DNA of 64,000 nucleotides from an uncultured Pseudomonas sp. (GTDB taxonomy: Bacteria; Pseudomonadota; Gammaproteobacteria; Pseudomonadales; Pseudomonadaceae). The first letter of the stretch is position 1, and each line of letters starts with the position of its first letter. Shown here in pieces: positions 36,232 to 44,575 of this stretch. The stretch is from the NCBI RefSeq assembly GCF_946885955.1, contig NZ_CAMPHI010000006.1, positions 93,871 through 157,870 on the forward strand, read 5' to 3'. A model generated the notes under the pieces. That model worked only from the letters and a program-made list of their open reading frames with translations. It was not told where the DNA came from and ran no database searches. A program made the translations under genes and the position numbers.

Positions 36232-36861
36232 TTACTTCGGCCGGCGCACGACTCTCAGCTTGCCGCTGTTTCCGCCGCCGCAGAAGAGCAGCTCGCCGCC
36301 ATCGGATTCGAGCCCGGATACACCCATCCCAGGCGGCATTTCGAGGCTATTGAGCACTTCCCCGGTTTGCGGGTCGATTCGGCGCAGCTCGCTCTCCTCG
36401 CCTTCCCAGGTGCCGTGCCAGAGTTCGCCGTCGACCCAGGTGACGCCGGTGACGAAGCGGTTGGAGTCGATGGTGCGCAGAATCGCCCCGCTTTCGGGAT
36501 CGAGCTGATGGATCTTGCGCTCCCGGTACTGCCCGACCCAGAGCGCGCCTTCGGCCCAGGCGAGGCCGGAGTCGCCGCCGCCGGGAGCAGGGATGCTGGC
36601 GAGCACTTGGCCGGTCTGCGGGTCGATCTTGTGGATTCGGTCTTCGGCAATCTGGAACAGGTGCTGGCCGTCGAAGGCGGTTCCGGCATGGGCGGCGATA
36701 TCGAGCGAGCGCAATGCCTTGCCGCTCGCCGGGTCGAGGGCGTGCAATTTGTCGCCGGCGGCGAACCAGACGTGCTGACCGTCGTAGGTGACGCCATGCA
36801 CGCCGTCGACACCCGCAAAGGGGCCATATTCTCGGGTGATTTCAGCTGTCGATCGTTTCAT
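36232..36861 (-). CDS. Beta-propeller protein (glutamine cyclotransferase-like)
   Basis: The 209-residue protein has five or so short propeller blades of the form 'xxLxALDPxSGxxLxxI'. Examples are KLHALDPASGKALRSLDI, RIHKIDPQTGQVLASI, KIHQLDPESGAILRTI and ELRRIDPQTGEVLNSL. It looks like the Vgb/glutamine-cyclotransferase superfamily and has no signal peptide. Enzyme activity is unproven. It precedes a leftward HTH-protein gene of the same strand in gene order; the two starts and stops are 35 bases apart, so they may be cotranscribed. Confidence 0.75.
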   Translation of the reverse strand: MKRSTAEITREYGPFAGVDGVHGVTYDGQHVWFAAGDKLHALDPASGKALRSLDIAAHAGTAFDGQHLFQIAEDRIHKIDPQTGQVLASIPAPGGGDSGLAWAEGALWVGQYRERKIHQLDPESGAILRTIDSNRFVTGVTWVDGELWHGTWEGEESELRRIDPQTGEVLNSLEMPPGMGVSGLESDGGELLFCGGGNSGKLRVVRRPK

Positions 36862-36896
36862 GTTTGCATCCTCGTCGTTCGGTAGTGAGGTGCATC

Positions 36897-38117
36897 CTAG
36901 TCACTGGGCAGTGGAGCGGGGAGTAACAAGGTCGTCGCGAATCCAGGTACGGGCGGGGTCATCCAGCGACGCGCGCGGCCGCGCCCAAAGGACTGCACCT
37001 TGCCAGCCGCCGCAAGCGCATCGAGCGCCCGCTGCACGGTGCGTTGGCTGGCGCCAAGGGCCAGTGCCAGCGCCGAGCTCGACCACGCCTCGCCGTCGGT
37101 GAGGAAGGCGAGTACCGCCGCATGCTTTTCTTCGATCGGCAGCGCCAGTACGACTATTTCTGCCGCATTGCGTGGCACCAGGGCAAACCCGCGCGGCGTG
37201 GCGATTATGTCGGCCAGGGGCCGCAGTACCGCGCGCAGCCGTCCGAGTTCGACGCGCAATCGCGCGCGATGGGTTTCATCGGCGAATTTCGTGCGGAATG
37301 CCTGGGCGATGAGTGTTTCCCTCGCTACGTCCGCGGGCCAGGCTTCGCCGAGCGCACGCGCCAGCGCGAACAATACCGGGCGCTTTACCAGCGGAACCAG
37401 AGTGCCCTTGCCACACACGGCATGACGGCAGGCGTCCACCACGATTACCGCCGAGGCCAGGAGCGTTTCGACCTCTTCGAGCAGTAGAAGCTGCTCCTGA
37501 CCATGGCTAATCAGCCGCGCCGCGGGCGTATTCAAGGTATGGCGCGCGCTTTGGACTTCCGCCGTCAGTGCCGGGATGCCCGCGTGACCTGCGGCGAACT
37601 CGGCCCGGGCGAGTGCGATGCGCGCCGTCTGCGTTTGCAGGCGGCGGATGGCGATTCCCGCAACGATCAGCTCATAGGCAGCCCTCGACGCCGGCGGCAA
37701 GGACGCCGGCTCGAACTCGGCGAGTCGGTACTCGGCCTCGTCGAGGCGGCCGATCAGGAGCAGGCGGCGAATTTCGAGTAACCGTGCATGTGCGGCGTTC
37801 ACCCGGTCGCCGTGCGTTTCGAGCGTTGCCCGCGCGGCGTCAAGCCTCTTCGCGGACCAGCCCAGGTCGCGCGAGGCAAGGGCGATCTCGGCCTCAGCGA
37901 CCACGCACCTCGCACGGGCCACGGCCTCTTTCGGGCCGAAGGCGCGCGCCGCACGTCGTACGAGCGCTGTCGCCCGTGGGAAATCACCGAGTTGCGCCAT
38001 TGCGATGCCGCGTAGCGCGAGCGTGGGGGCGTCGTCGCGCAAGGCGACCCGGTTCAGCGCGCCGAGGGGATCACCGGCCGCCAACGCTCGCGCCGCTGCC
38101 GTGATCAACGAGTCCAT
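36897..38117 (-). CDS. TPR-like/winged-helix regulatory protein
   Basis: The 406-residue Ala/Arg-rich protein has an N-terminal tetratricopeptide-like helical region (about 1-190). A central part is reminiscent of the DNA-binding domain of SARP/OmpR-type regulators (RLRVELGRLRAVLRPLADIIATPRGFAL). A C-terminal HTH follows (about 340-390, SSALALALGASQRTVQRALDALAAAGKVQSFGRGRARRW). This looks like a transcription regulator of unknown signal. The region's composition differs from neighbours, with very few lysines. It probably controls the propeller gene downstream. Confidence 0.75.
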   Translation of the reverse strand: MDSLITAAARALAAGDPLGALNRVALRDDAPTLALRGIAMAQLGDFPRATALVRRAARAFGPKEAVARARCVVAEAEIALASRDLGWSAKRLDAARATLETHGDRVNAAHARLLEIRRLLLIGRLDEAEYRLAEFEPASLPPASRAAYELIVAGIAIRRLQTQTARIALARAEFAAGHAGIPALTAEVQSARHTLNTPAARLISHGQEQLLLLEEVETLLASAVIVVDACRHAVCGKGTLVPLVKRPVLFALARALGEAWPADVARETLIAQAFRTKFADETHRARLRVELGRLRAVLRPLADIIATPRGFALVPRNAAEIVVLALPIEEKHAAVLAFLTDGEAWSSSALALALGASQRTVQRALDALAAAGKVQSFGRGRARRWMTPPVPGFATTLLLPAPLPSD

Positions 38118-38329
38118 ACGAATGCCGCCACACTCATTGCTCCCACCGTCCGAGGCCCGCCGCCCAGTCTATCTCAGGGTCACCAATAGGCACGCCGTAT
38201 CGCGCTGCAACGCTGGTCGAAGCCTCGCCGAGCGACGGCACGCCGCCTGATGCATTTGTCATGTAGAGGTCATACGGCTGACACATTCGAGCCTTAGCAT
38301 CGCGGCCATTGTGACCGATAGGCCAGATA

Positions 38330-39295
38330 ATGACTGAAGCACGCCCCATTCCCACACAGCGGCGCCCTCGCGCCATTCAACTCGACCGCGACCTGCTCGC
38401 ACGGCTGGTTCGGCCAGCGCCGTTGCGCCTGCTGTTGCAGACGCTGCTGGAATGGCTGTGGATCATCGCGCTGGCTGGAGCGGCGATGACGATCGCCAGC
38501 CCGCCGATCAGCCTGGCATGCATGCTGCTCATCGCGACACGGCAGCATGCCTTGCTGACGCTGATGCATGATTTTTCGCATTACCAATTCAGCCGACAGC
38601 AACGGACGGCCAACGATGTGCTGGGCGATGTGCTGACGGCGCTGCCGTTTTTCATCACGGTGCATGGCTTTCGCCGGAATCATCTGCAGCACCACGCCCA
38701 CGTCGCCACCGACCTCGACCCCAACTGGGTTTCATCGCTGAAGAGAGCGCGCTACCAGTTCCCCAAGACGCGTACGCAGGTATGGCTCGAAGTGCTGAAG
38801 CACTGCGTCGGTTTCTATACCTTCGTCGAGCTGAAGCGCTACACGGTCGACGCCGGCATGGCCGTTGAGCTACCCCGCTACGCACGCATCACGCGCGCCC
38901 TGTTCTGGCTCGCGGTAGCCGGCCTGGCCACGTATTTCGAGCTGTGGACGGCGATCCTGCTCTATTGGTTGCTGCCGTTGGCGACCTTCCTGATGGCGAT
39001 TCTGTATCTGCGAGACATCGGCGAGCACTACGGCATGTCCGCGCCGGGAATTCTCGGCTCACGCACCGTTTTGGCCGGCTGGCTGGAGCGCCTGCTGATC
39101 GCGCAGAACGGCGTCAATTTTCACGCCGAGCACCATCTTTTTCCGGCGGTTCCGTTCTTCCGCTTGCGGCGGCTGCATCGGCAGCTGATGCAAATCCCCG
39201 CGTATCGCGAGGAGGCCCTGATCACCCGGGGTTACCTGTCTGGCCTGATCGATGAGGTCAGCCGGCCAGCACGCAATGCTATGGCCGCCGCCTAA
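38330..39295 (+). CDS. Membrane fatty acid desaturase family protein
   Basis: The 321-residue integral membrane protein has three histidine boxes of di-iron desaturases: HDFSH (about 81-85), HLQHHAH (about 119-125) and HAEHH near residue 265. Four hydrophobic segments surround them. Such enzymes add a double bond or hydroxyl group to acyl chains; the exact substrate is unknown. The GNAT-like gene begins 13 bases after its stop, so the two form a transcription unit, perhaps modifying the same lipid. Confidence 0.88.
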   Translation: MTEARPIPTQRRPRAIQLDRDLLARLVRPAPLRLLLQTLLEWLWIIALAGAAMTIASPPISLACMLLIATRQHALLTLMHDFSHYQFSRQQRTANDVLGDVLTALPFFITVHGFRRNHLQHHAHVATDLDPNWVSSLKRARYQFPKTRTQVWLEVLKHCVGFYTFVELKRYTVDAGMAVELPRYARITRALFWLAVAGLATYFELWTAILLYWLLPLATFLMAILYLRDIGEHYGMSAPGILGSRTVLAGWLERLLIAQNGVNFHAEHHLFPAVPFFRLRRLHRQLMQIPAYREEALITRGYLSGLIDEVSRPARNAMAAA

Positions 39296-39308
39296 GGAAA
39301 ACACCGGT

Positions 39309-40079
39309 ATGAACGAGCTACACGCCCGCTTCCTGACAGTCGACGACATCCCGGCCCTGCTCGCACTCGAAAGCGCGAAGTGGGACGCCAATCAGGCCGC
39401 ATGCGCGGAGATGCTGAAACGTCGGATAGCGGCCCATCCCATGCTGTGCGTCGGCGCCTTCTGTGCGCACTCGGGCAGAGCGCTTGCGTCCCTGTTCCTG
39501 CGCCCGGTCGCGCCGGCGATATTCACCGCGCCGCTGCAATGGATGGACTGCGCCGCCATGGACGGGGCCAGCGACAATACAGGCTCATTGTTCGGCGTCA
39601 GCCTGAGTAGCACCAAGCCGCAGGCGGTCGAGGCGATCTTCGCCTTCATCTATCCGTATCTGCTCAAGGGCGGATGGCGGGAGATCTACCTCGGCTCGCC
39701 CATTCCAGGCCTGCGCAAGGCGCTGCAAAGGAACGTCGCCCTGCCCGTCTGGCAGTACGTGCATGCCAAGCGCAGGGGGTGCAGCGACGAACCGGCCGAC
39801 CCGCAACTGGCCTATTACTACCGCAAAGGGTTCCGTCAGATCGTCTCGATCCACGAGAACTACTTTCCCCATGCGGCGTCGCTCGACTACGGCGTAATCC
39901 TGCGCGGCCCGATTCCACTGGCCCGCCCCGGCATGCTCTGGCGCGCCACTCCGCTGCCGCTGTTGAAGGGGCTGGCACGGGTGCTGATGAGCGCTTCCCG
40001 GACTTATGCATCGTGCACCCTTCGGGTTAGCGCAGCGCTAACAGGCCTGCGGATTACTGCAAACTCTGAAACGCCCTGA
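39309..40079 (+). CDS. GNAT-like protein downstream of the desaturase
   Basis: The 256-residue protein is weakly like GNAT acetyltransferases (N-terminus MNELHARFLTVDDIPALLALE, middle YLLKGGWREIYLGSPIPGL, YYYRKGFRQIVSIHENYFP). The start at 39309 follows AAGGA. The last 25 or so residues (after ASRTYASC) read like translated non-coding DNA and run 26 bases into the convergent cheV. The true C-terminus may have been lost at a recombination junction. Substrate unknown; partner of the desaturase by position. Confidence 0.7.
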   Translation: MNELHARFLTVDDIPALLALESAKWDANQAACAEMLKRRIAAHPMLCVGAFCAHSGRALASLFLRPVAPAIFTAPLQWMDCAAMDGASDNTGSLFGVSLSSTKPQAVEAIFAFIYPYLLKGGWREIYLGSPIPGLRKALQRNVALPVWQYVHAKRRGCSDEPADPQLAYYYRKGFRQIVSIHENYFPHAASLDYGVILRGPIPLARPGMLWRATPLPLLKGLARVLMSASRTYASCTLRVSAALTGLRITANSETP

Positions 40080-40938
40080 CCAGCGCCTTGCTCAAGTCCA
40101 CGGTGGAAAACTTGGTCAACACGTCGTTGGCACCGACCAGGCGGGCTTTTTCGGTGTTCATGGTGCTGTCCAGCGAGGTGTGCAGCAGCACGTAGGTATT
40201 GCCGATAAGCGGGCTTTTGCGGATTTCGCGCACCAGGTCGTAGCCGTCCATTTCCGGCATTTCGATATCCGAGACCAGCACCTCGATGGGCTGGCCCATT
40301 TCAGCCTGGGCGGTGAGGATTTCCTGGGCGGCGGCGGCGCTGCGTACAGCCTGGCAATCCAGGTCGAGTTTGCGCAGGGTGTTGAGGGTTTGCTGCAGGG
40401 CGACGTGCGAGTCATCGACGACCAGCACCCGGCGGCCGACCAACAGATCGCGCTCGGCCTGGCTGAGCAGGCGTTCGTCGAGTTCTTCAACGTGGGCGGG
40501 AACCAGTTCGTGGAGGACTTTCTCGATATCGAGAATCTGCACGATGCTGCCGTCGATCTGGGTCACGCCGGTGATAAAGGCCTTATGCCCCGAACCGGCG
40601 GGTGGCGGACGCACGTCACGGGTGGAGCACTGCACGATGCGCTCCACGCCCTGGACCTGCAGGCCCTGGCGGGAGCGGCTGAGCTCGGTGACGATCAGGC
40701 AGCCTTCGCGGTTGTCGTCGGGCGCGCGCTCGCCGATGGCGCGGGCCAGGTCGATCACCGTGAGCGGGACGCCGCGCAAGGAGGCAACGCCACGCACATG
40801 GGGATGGCTGTTGGGAATTTTGGTCAACTGCGGGCAGGGAATGATTTCATTGACCTTCAACAGGTTGATGCCCAGCAGTCTGCCGCTGTGCAACCGGAAC
40901 AACAGCAGGGACAGGGCGTCCCCTTGCACCAGAGCCAT
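40054..40938 (-). CDS. cheV: Chemotaxis protein CheV
   Basis: The 294-residue adaptor joins a CheW-like domain (about 1-155, VNEIIPCPQLTKIPNSHPHVRGV) to a response-regulator receiver domain (about 170-294). The receiver has the acidic pair VVDDSH, phospho-acceptor Asp in VSDIEMPEMDGYDL and a conserved Lys in LTKF. CheV couples chemoreceptors to CheA and tunes adaptation. AAGGA lies eight bases before the ATG. It stands alone, away from other che genes. Confidence 0.94.
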   Translation of the reverse strand: MALVQGDALSLLLFRLHSGRLLGINLLKVNEIIPCPQLTKIPNSHPHVRGVASLRGVPLTVIDLARAIGERAPDDNREGCLIVTELSRSRQGLQVQGVERIVQCSTRDVRPPPAGSGHKAFITGVTQIDGSIVQILDIEKVLHELVPAHVEELDERLLSQAERDLLVGRRVLVVDDSHVALQQTLNTLRKLDLDCQAVRSAAAAQEILTAQAEMGQPIEVLVSDIEMPEMDGYDLVREIRKSPLIGNTYVLLHTSLDSTMNTEKARLVGANDVLTKFSTVDLSKALVRAFQSLQ

Positions 40939-41087
40939 TGCATTTTTCCTTTTTCAAAACTGCCGAACAAATGAAAGTCTAGGCCCTGTGCGCCGGTTTG
41001 CGACCCGCTCGCAGTGCAACCCAGGCGGTTCATGGTATGCAATTCACGACTGCCGATACAGGGTCCAGCAACGACATGGCCAGCTCG

Positions 41088-41324
41088 CTAACGTAAAAAA
41101 CTCACGACCTGTTCCGCCTCGAATGGCCATTTCAGCTCGGCCCCCGTATCGCAGCGGCGCAGCACTGGAATCTCCAGGCCGTATTGCTCGACCCAGTCTT
41201 CGCGTTCGGCGATATCGATCAGTTCCACCAACAGGCCCTGTTCGACAAAAGGCATCAGCAACCCCTCCGCGACTTCGCACAAATGGCAGCCAATGGTGCT
41301 GAAAAGCTGGCATTCCGGGAGCAT
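41088..41324 (-). CDS. Glutaredoxin-like protein (DUF836 type)
   Basis: The 78-residue thioredoxin-fold protein has a CHLC redox motif near the N-terminus (FSTIGCHLCEVAEGLL) and the cis-Pro segment LEIPVLRR. It belongs to the small glutaredoxin-like family found throughout gammaproteobacteria; no partner is known. AAGGAG lies eight bases before the ATG at 41324; the GTG two codons earlier would be only two bases from it. Confidence 0.88.
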   Translation of the reverse strand: MLPECQLFSTIGCHLCEVAEGLLMPFVEQGLLVELIDIAEREDWVEQYGLEIPVLRRCDTGAELKWPFEAEQVVSFLR

Positions 41325-41452
41325 GGGCACGTCTCCTTAAACAATGAGACGTGCAGTCTAACAGGCGTGGAAAACCAGGGTGCACAGCCATCCGCTCACG
41401 CCCGGCGATGCAGGATGGCTGCATGGAGACCGATGAGCGCGTGCCGATGGTC

Positions 41453-42598
41453 TCAAGCGGCCGGCGTGTCGCTGTCGGCCTCGCTGTCGAGCAGGCCCTG
41501 CAGGCCGTCGAGCAGACGCCCATTGAGCTTGTCGGCTTTGTCCAGGCGCGGCAGGTCGAAGCGGTCATCCAGCGAGAAGCCACCGGCAAGCAGTTGTTTC
41601 AGGCCATCCTTGCCGTCTTCGAGCAGCTCGTTGGAGCCGCGCAGGGCTTCCAGCAGTTGCTGCGCGTAGTCGAGCAGCGCGCCGTTCGCCACGCTCGCCG
41701 CCTGTCCGCCCTGCCCGGCCACACTGCCGTAGGCATCGGTGGCCTGGCGCACGCTGGTCTGGGTCAGGCGCAGCGACATAGAGGCCAACTGTTCGCCATC
41801 CATATCCAGCGCCATCGCGCGGTCGAACGCGCCCGAGAGGTCGCCTGCGTAGAATTTGTCGGACAGGTCCTGCACCTGACCGAAGAGTTTCTCCAGGGCG
41901 CCGCGCTCCTGCTCGTTCAAGTCACCTTCGACACTGACCTGCCAACCACCTATCTGCACGCTGCCGGATTGGCTGCTGGCGACCAGGGCGGCGCCATCGC
42001 CGTTACTGGCGGCGGCGACACCGGTTTGCGACCAGTTGGCCGACGCCTGGGCCACCGAGATCCGCAGGCGATCGCCTTCACGGGTGGTCACCGCCAGTTC
42101 GAAGGTTTCCGCCTGGGCGGCGAAACGCTCGCTGTAGGCCGCCACCCCAGCAGTTCCGCTGGGGCTTGTAGCAGCCGGAGCAAAGCGCTGATCGAGGGCG
42201 CCGAGGCCATCCTGAATACGCGAGTAGGTGTCGTCGATATCGCTGGCGATCTTGCCACTGAGCACGCCCAGGCCGTCGAGAATCTTGCGCGCTTCGCCGA
42301 AGCCCTTCTCCACGCCTTCGCGCGCCTGGCTCAACAGGCTCTGCAACTTCGCCGGGTCGGCGCCCATCGCTGCTTCACCCTGCAGGCGCTGCTCGATAAA
42401 ACCGAGGATGCGCCCGGCGACTTTGTCCGGGGTGTAGTCGCTGCTCTTGCCATCCAGGGAGCCCGGCTGCAGGCCCAGGCGGTCGGCCAGGCGGTTGGCG
42501 AGCAGTTTCTGGGCATCGTCGGCGTTGCGCACTGGCGGATGGCCGCCAGGCAGCGCGGGACGGGAAGCGGACGAGGTCAATGACGGCAGCGTGTTCAT
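41453..42598 (-). CDS. DUF5610 domain protein
   Basis: The 381-residue, mostly helical, Ala/Gly/Ser-rich protein has no signal peptide or membrane helix. It matches the DUF5610 proteins of Pseudomonas (DYTPDKVAGRILGFIEQRL, EGVEKGFGEARKILDGLGVL). The region around 165-230 is more beta-rich (FELAVTTREGDRLRISVAQAS). The function is unknown. The ATG at 42598 begins the family N-terminus; the longer upstream frame is not conserved-looking. It lies 130 bases after the TetR gene on the same strand. Confidence 0.8.
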   Translation of the reverse strand: MNTLPSLTSSASRPALPGGHPPVRNADDAQKLLANRLADRLGLQPGSLDGKSSDYTPDKVAGRILGFIEQRLQGEAAMGADPAKLQSLLSQAREGVEKGFGEARKILDGLGVLSGKIASDIDDTYSRIQDGLGALDQRFAPAATSPSGTAGVAAYSERFAAQAETFELAVTTREGDRLRISVAQASANWSQTGVAAASNGDGAALVASSQSGSVQIGGWQVSVEGDLNEQERGALEKLFGQVQDLSDKFYAGDLSGAFDRAMALDMDGEQLASMSLRLTQTSVRQATDAYGSVAGQGGQAASVANGALLDYAQQLLEALRGSNELLEDGKDGLKQLLAGGFSLDDRFDLPRLDKADKLNGRLLDGLQGLLDSEADSDTPAA

Positions 42599-42728
42599 CG
42601 CGGGATACCTGGAGAAGGTCATTTGCCAGTTAGACGGCCTTTCGCGGAAAAGCTTGAGTGCCAAACAGGGAAAAGCCGACAAATGGTGCAAACGGATTCG
42701 ACGCGATGGCCGCATGGCGGGCGTGAAT

Positions 42729-43286
42729 TCAGACGCCCGCCGCCTTGAGCAGCACCTCGGCGGCGGCCTTGGCCTGCAACGCTTGCCGCTTGGGACCGTA
42801 AAGGTGCGACATGCTCAGCGCACCCTCGAAGAGGAACTGCAACTGCGCCGCCAGGTCATCGGTTTGTTCGATCTGCAGAGCGGTCAGCGCGCGGCGGAAG
42901 AACTCGTGCAGCCCCCGCTTGTGCTCGGCGGCCTGACGGTGAATCGGGTGCTCGCGCTGCTGGAATTCAGCCGCGGCATGCAGAAACAGACAACCGCTGA
43001 AGCCCGACTCGTTCAGCCACTGGTGCAAACCGTCGAACACGGCCAGGATCGCCGTGCGCGGCGGCAGGCTGGCCAATGCCTGATTCAGGCGTGCGTCGAT
43101 CTGCTCATGCTGCATCTGCAACACCGCGAGAATCAGCTCGTCCTTGGATTTGAAGTGCTTATAGAGGGTCATCTTCGCCACCCCCGATTCGGCCAGGATG
43201 CGGTCGATACCGGTGCTGTGATAACCCTCGCGGTGGAACAACTGCAACGCGGTGTTGAGCAGTTGCTCGCGTTTACTCGATGCCAT
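42729..43286 (-). CDS. TetR-family repressor
   Basis: The 185-residue regulator has an N-terminal TetR HTH (about 6-50, LLNTALQLFHREGYHSTGIDRILAESGVAKMTLYKHFKSKDEL) and a ligand-binding domain with a cysteine in SGFSGCLF. GGAGG lies six bases before the ATG. It is divergent from a metallo-beta-lactamase-fold gene. A 14-base inverted repeat in that gene's promoter is its likely operator. The inducer is unknown; electrophile or antioxidant roles fit related TetR-MBL pairs but are not shown. Confidence 0.92.
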   Translation of the reverse strand: MASSKREQLLNTALQLFHREGYHSTGIDRILAESGVAKMTLYKHFKSKDELILAVLQMQHEQIDARLNQALASLPPRTAILAVFDGLHQWLNESGFSGCLFLHAAAEFQQREHPIHRQAAEHKRGLHEFFRRALTALQIEQTDDLAAQLQFLFEGALSMSHLYGPKRQALQAKAAAEVLLKAAGV

Positions 43287-43370
43287 GTAGAACCTCCATA
43301 GACGGCCATTATGCGCAAGCGACGGTATTGCCCGGTAGTCGCTTGTTTGCGTAGCCGGCAAATTCTTCGC

Positions 43371-43400
43371 TTGAAATATACAGACCTGTCTGTCTAATAT
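43371..43400 (+). promoter_or_regulatory. Promoter of the MBL gene with an embedded TetR-type operator
   Basis: TTGAAA (43371-43376) and TAATAT (43395-43400) are 18 bases apart. The spacer holds ACAGAC-CT-GTCTGT (43380-43393), a perfect six-base inverted repeat. A bound repressor would block RNA polymerase. Confidence 0.7.
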
Positions 43401-43496
43401 CCACTCCAACGTCGACTCGAGCGGAGCAACAGCCATGCAGCTTCGCGAGCTGAACCTGTTTTTTTTACTTACAACACCCTGATAAGGAACCTCGCA

Positions 43497-44363
43497 ATGC
43501 CTATTCCTCGTTTGTTTTTGCTGGCCCTGCTCAGCTTGGCCAGCCTCGGTGCCGAAGCTGCCGGTGTCCGCTTCAGCCTGGTGAAAACGGCAGAAACCAA
43601 AACCCTCGATGCGTTTACCGTCTCCGGCGGCGACTGGACCGAGTCGGCGGTGGCCAACCATATGGCCGTGCTGATCGAACACCATGCCGCGACGCTGCTG
43701 TTCGATACCTCGCTGGGTCGCCAGGTCGACAGCCAGTTCGCCAGCGAGATGCCCTGGTACGACAAGCCGCTGCTGCAGTACGGCGAGGTACAACCGGTGC
43801 GCGACCAACTGGACCGCGATGGCATTCGCGTAGACCGCATTCTGCTGTCCCATGCGCATTGGGACCATGCCTCGGGGCTGGCGGACTTCCCCGAAGTGCC
43901 GGTGTGGGCGCCCTATGAGGAAATCGAGTTCAGCAAGATCGCCACGCCGCCGGCGATCCTCCCCAGCCAGTTCAAGCACGCGATCAAGTGGATGCCTTAT
44001 GAATTCGCCCCCCGGGAATTCATGGGCTTCAGCGAAAGCCTCGACCTGTTCGGCGATGGCAGCCTGATTCTGGTGCCGCTGCGCGGGCACACGCCGGGCT
44101 CGGTCGGGCTGTTCATAACCCTCGAAGGTGGCCGCAGATTCTTCTTCACCGGCGATGCCAGTTGGAGGCTCGAAGGCTTTACCGGCCCGCGGGAAAAATT
44201 CTGGGTCAGCCGCAACATGGTCGATAACGACGCCGATGCCACCCTGCAAGTGTTGCAGCAGGTGCATCAGTTGATCGAACGCGAGCCCGCCCTGACGATC
44301 ATTCCGGCGCACGACGCCAAGGTGCAGCAGCAGCTCGGTTACTACCCGACCTGGGTCGAGTGA
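43497..44363 (+). CDS. Exported metallo-beta-lactamase-fold hydrolase
   Basis: The 288-residue protein has a signal peptide (about 1-21, ending AEA). An MBL fold follows, with the zinc motif HAHWDH (about 119-124) and further metal ligands in RGHTPGS, FFTGDAS and IPAHDAKV. The family includes lactonases, glyoxalases and other hydrolases; the substrate is unknown. It is divergent from the TetR gene and carries the operator-like repeat in its promoter, so it should be induced by the repressor's ligand. Confidence 0.9.
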   Translation: MPIPRLFLLALLSLASLGAEAAGVRFSLVKTAETKTLDAFTVSGGDWTESAVANHMAVLIEHHAATLLFDTSLGRQVDSQFASEMPWYDKPLLQYGEVQPVRDQLDRDGIRVDRILLSHAHWDHASGLADFPEVPVWAPYEEIEFSKIATPPAILPSQFKHAIKWMPYEFAPREFMGFSESLDLFGDGSLILVPLRGHTPGSVGLFITLEGGRRFFFTGDASWRLEGFTGPREKFWVSRNMVDNDADATLQVLQQVHQLIEREPALTIIPAHDAKVQQQLGYYPTWVE

Positions 44364-44575
44364 TCACTCGTCGCCATGTCCTGGCATGCCTGGAAAGGCT
44401 CGCGAACTCGCCGAATCGAGCCCCACAAGTTCATCGCGCAGGGCTCTGATTCGCGGGTTACAGACCGGGCCGACTAAGGTCTAAAGGTCAGGTTTTTCGC
44501 CTCGTGTTCTATTTCGCCGTGCCGCACCCGGGGTGGCGAAAGCCACCCAGCACACTCACGAGGAGATAAATAATA

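Noticed and set aside
42729..44312. One 527-residue minus-strand frame covering both the TetR and MBL regions
   Set aside because: Only the last 185 codons are TetR; the upstream part is antisense to the clear MBL gene, and the TetR ATG has its own GGAGG.
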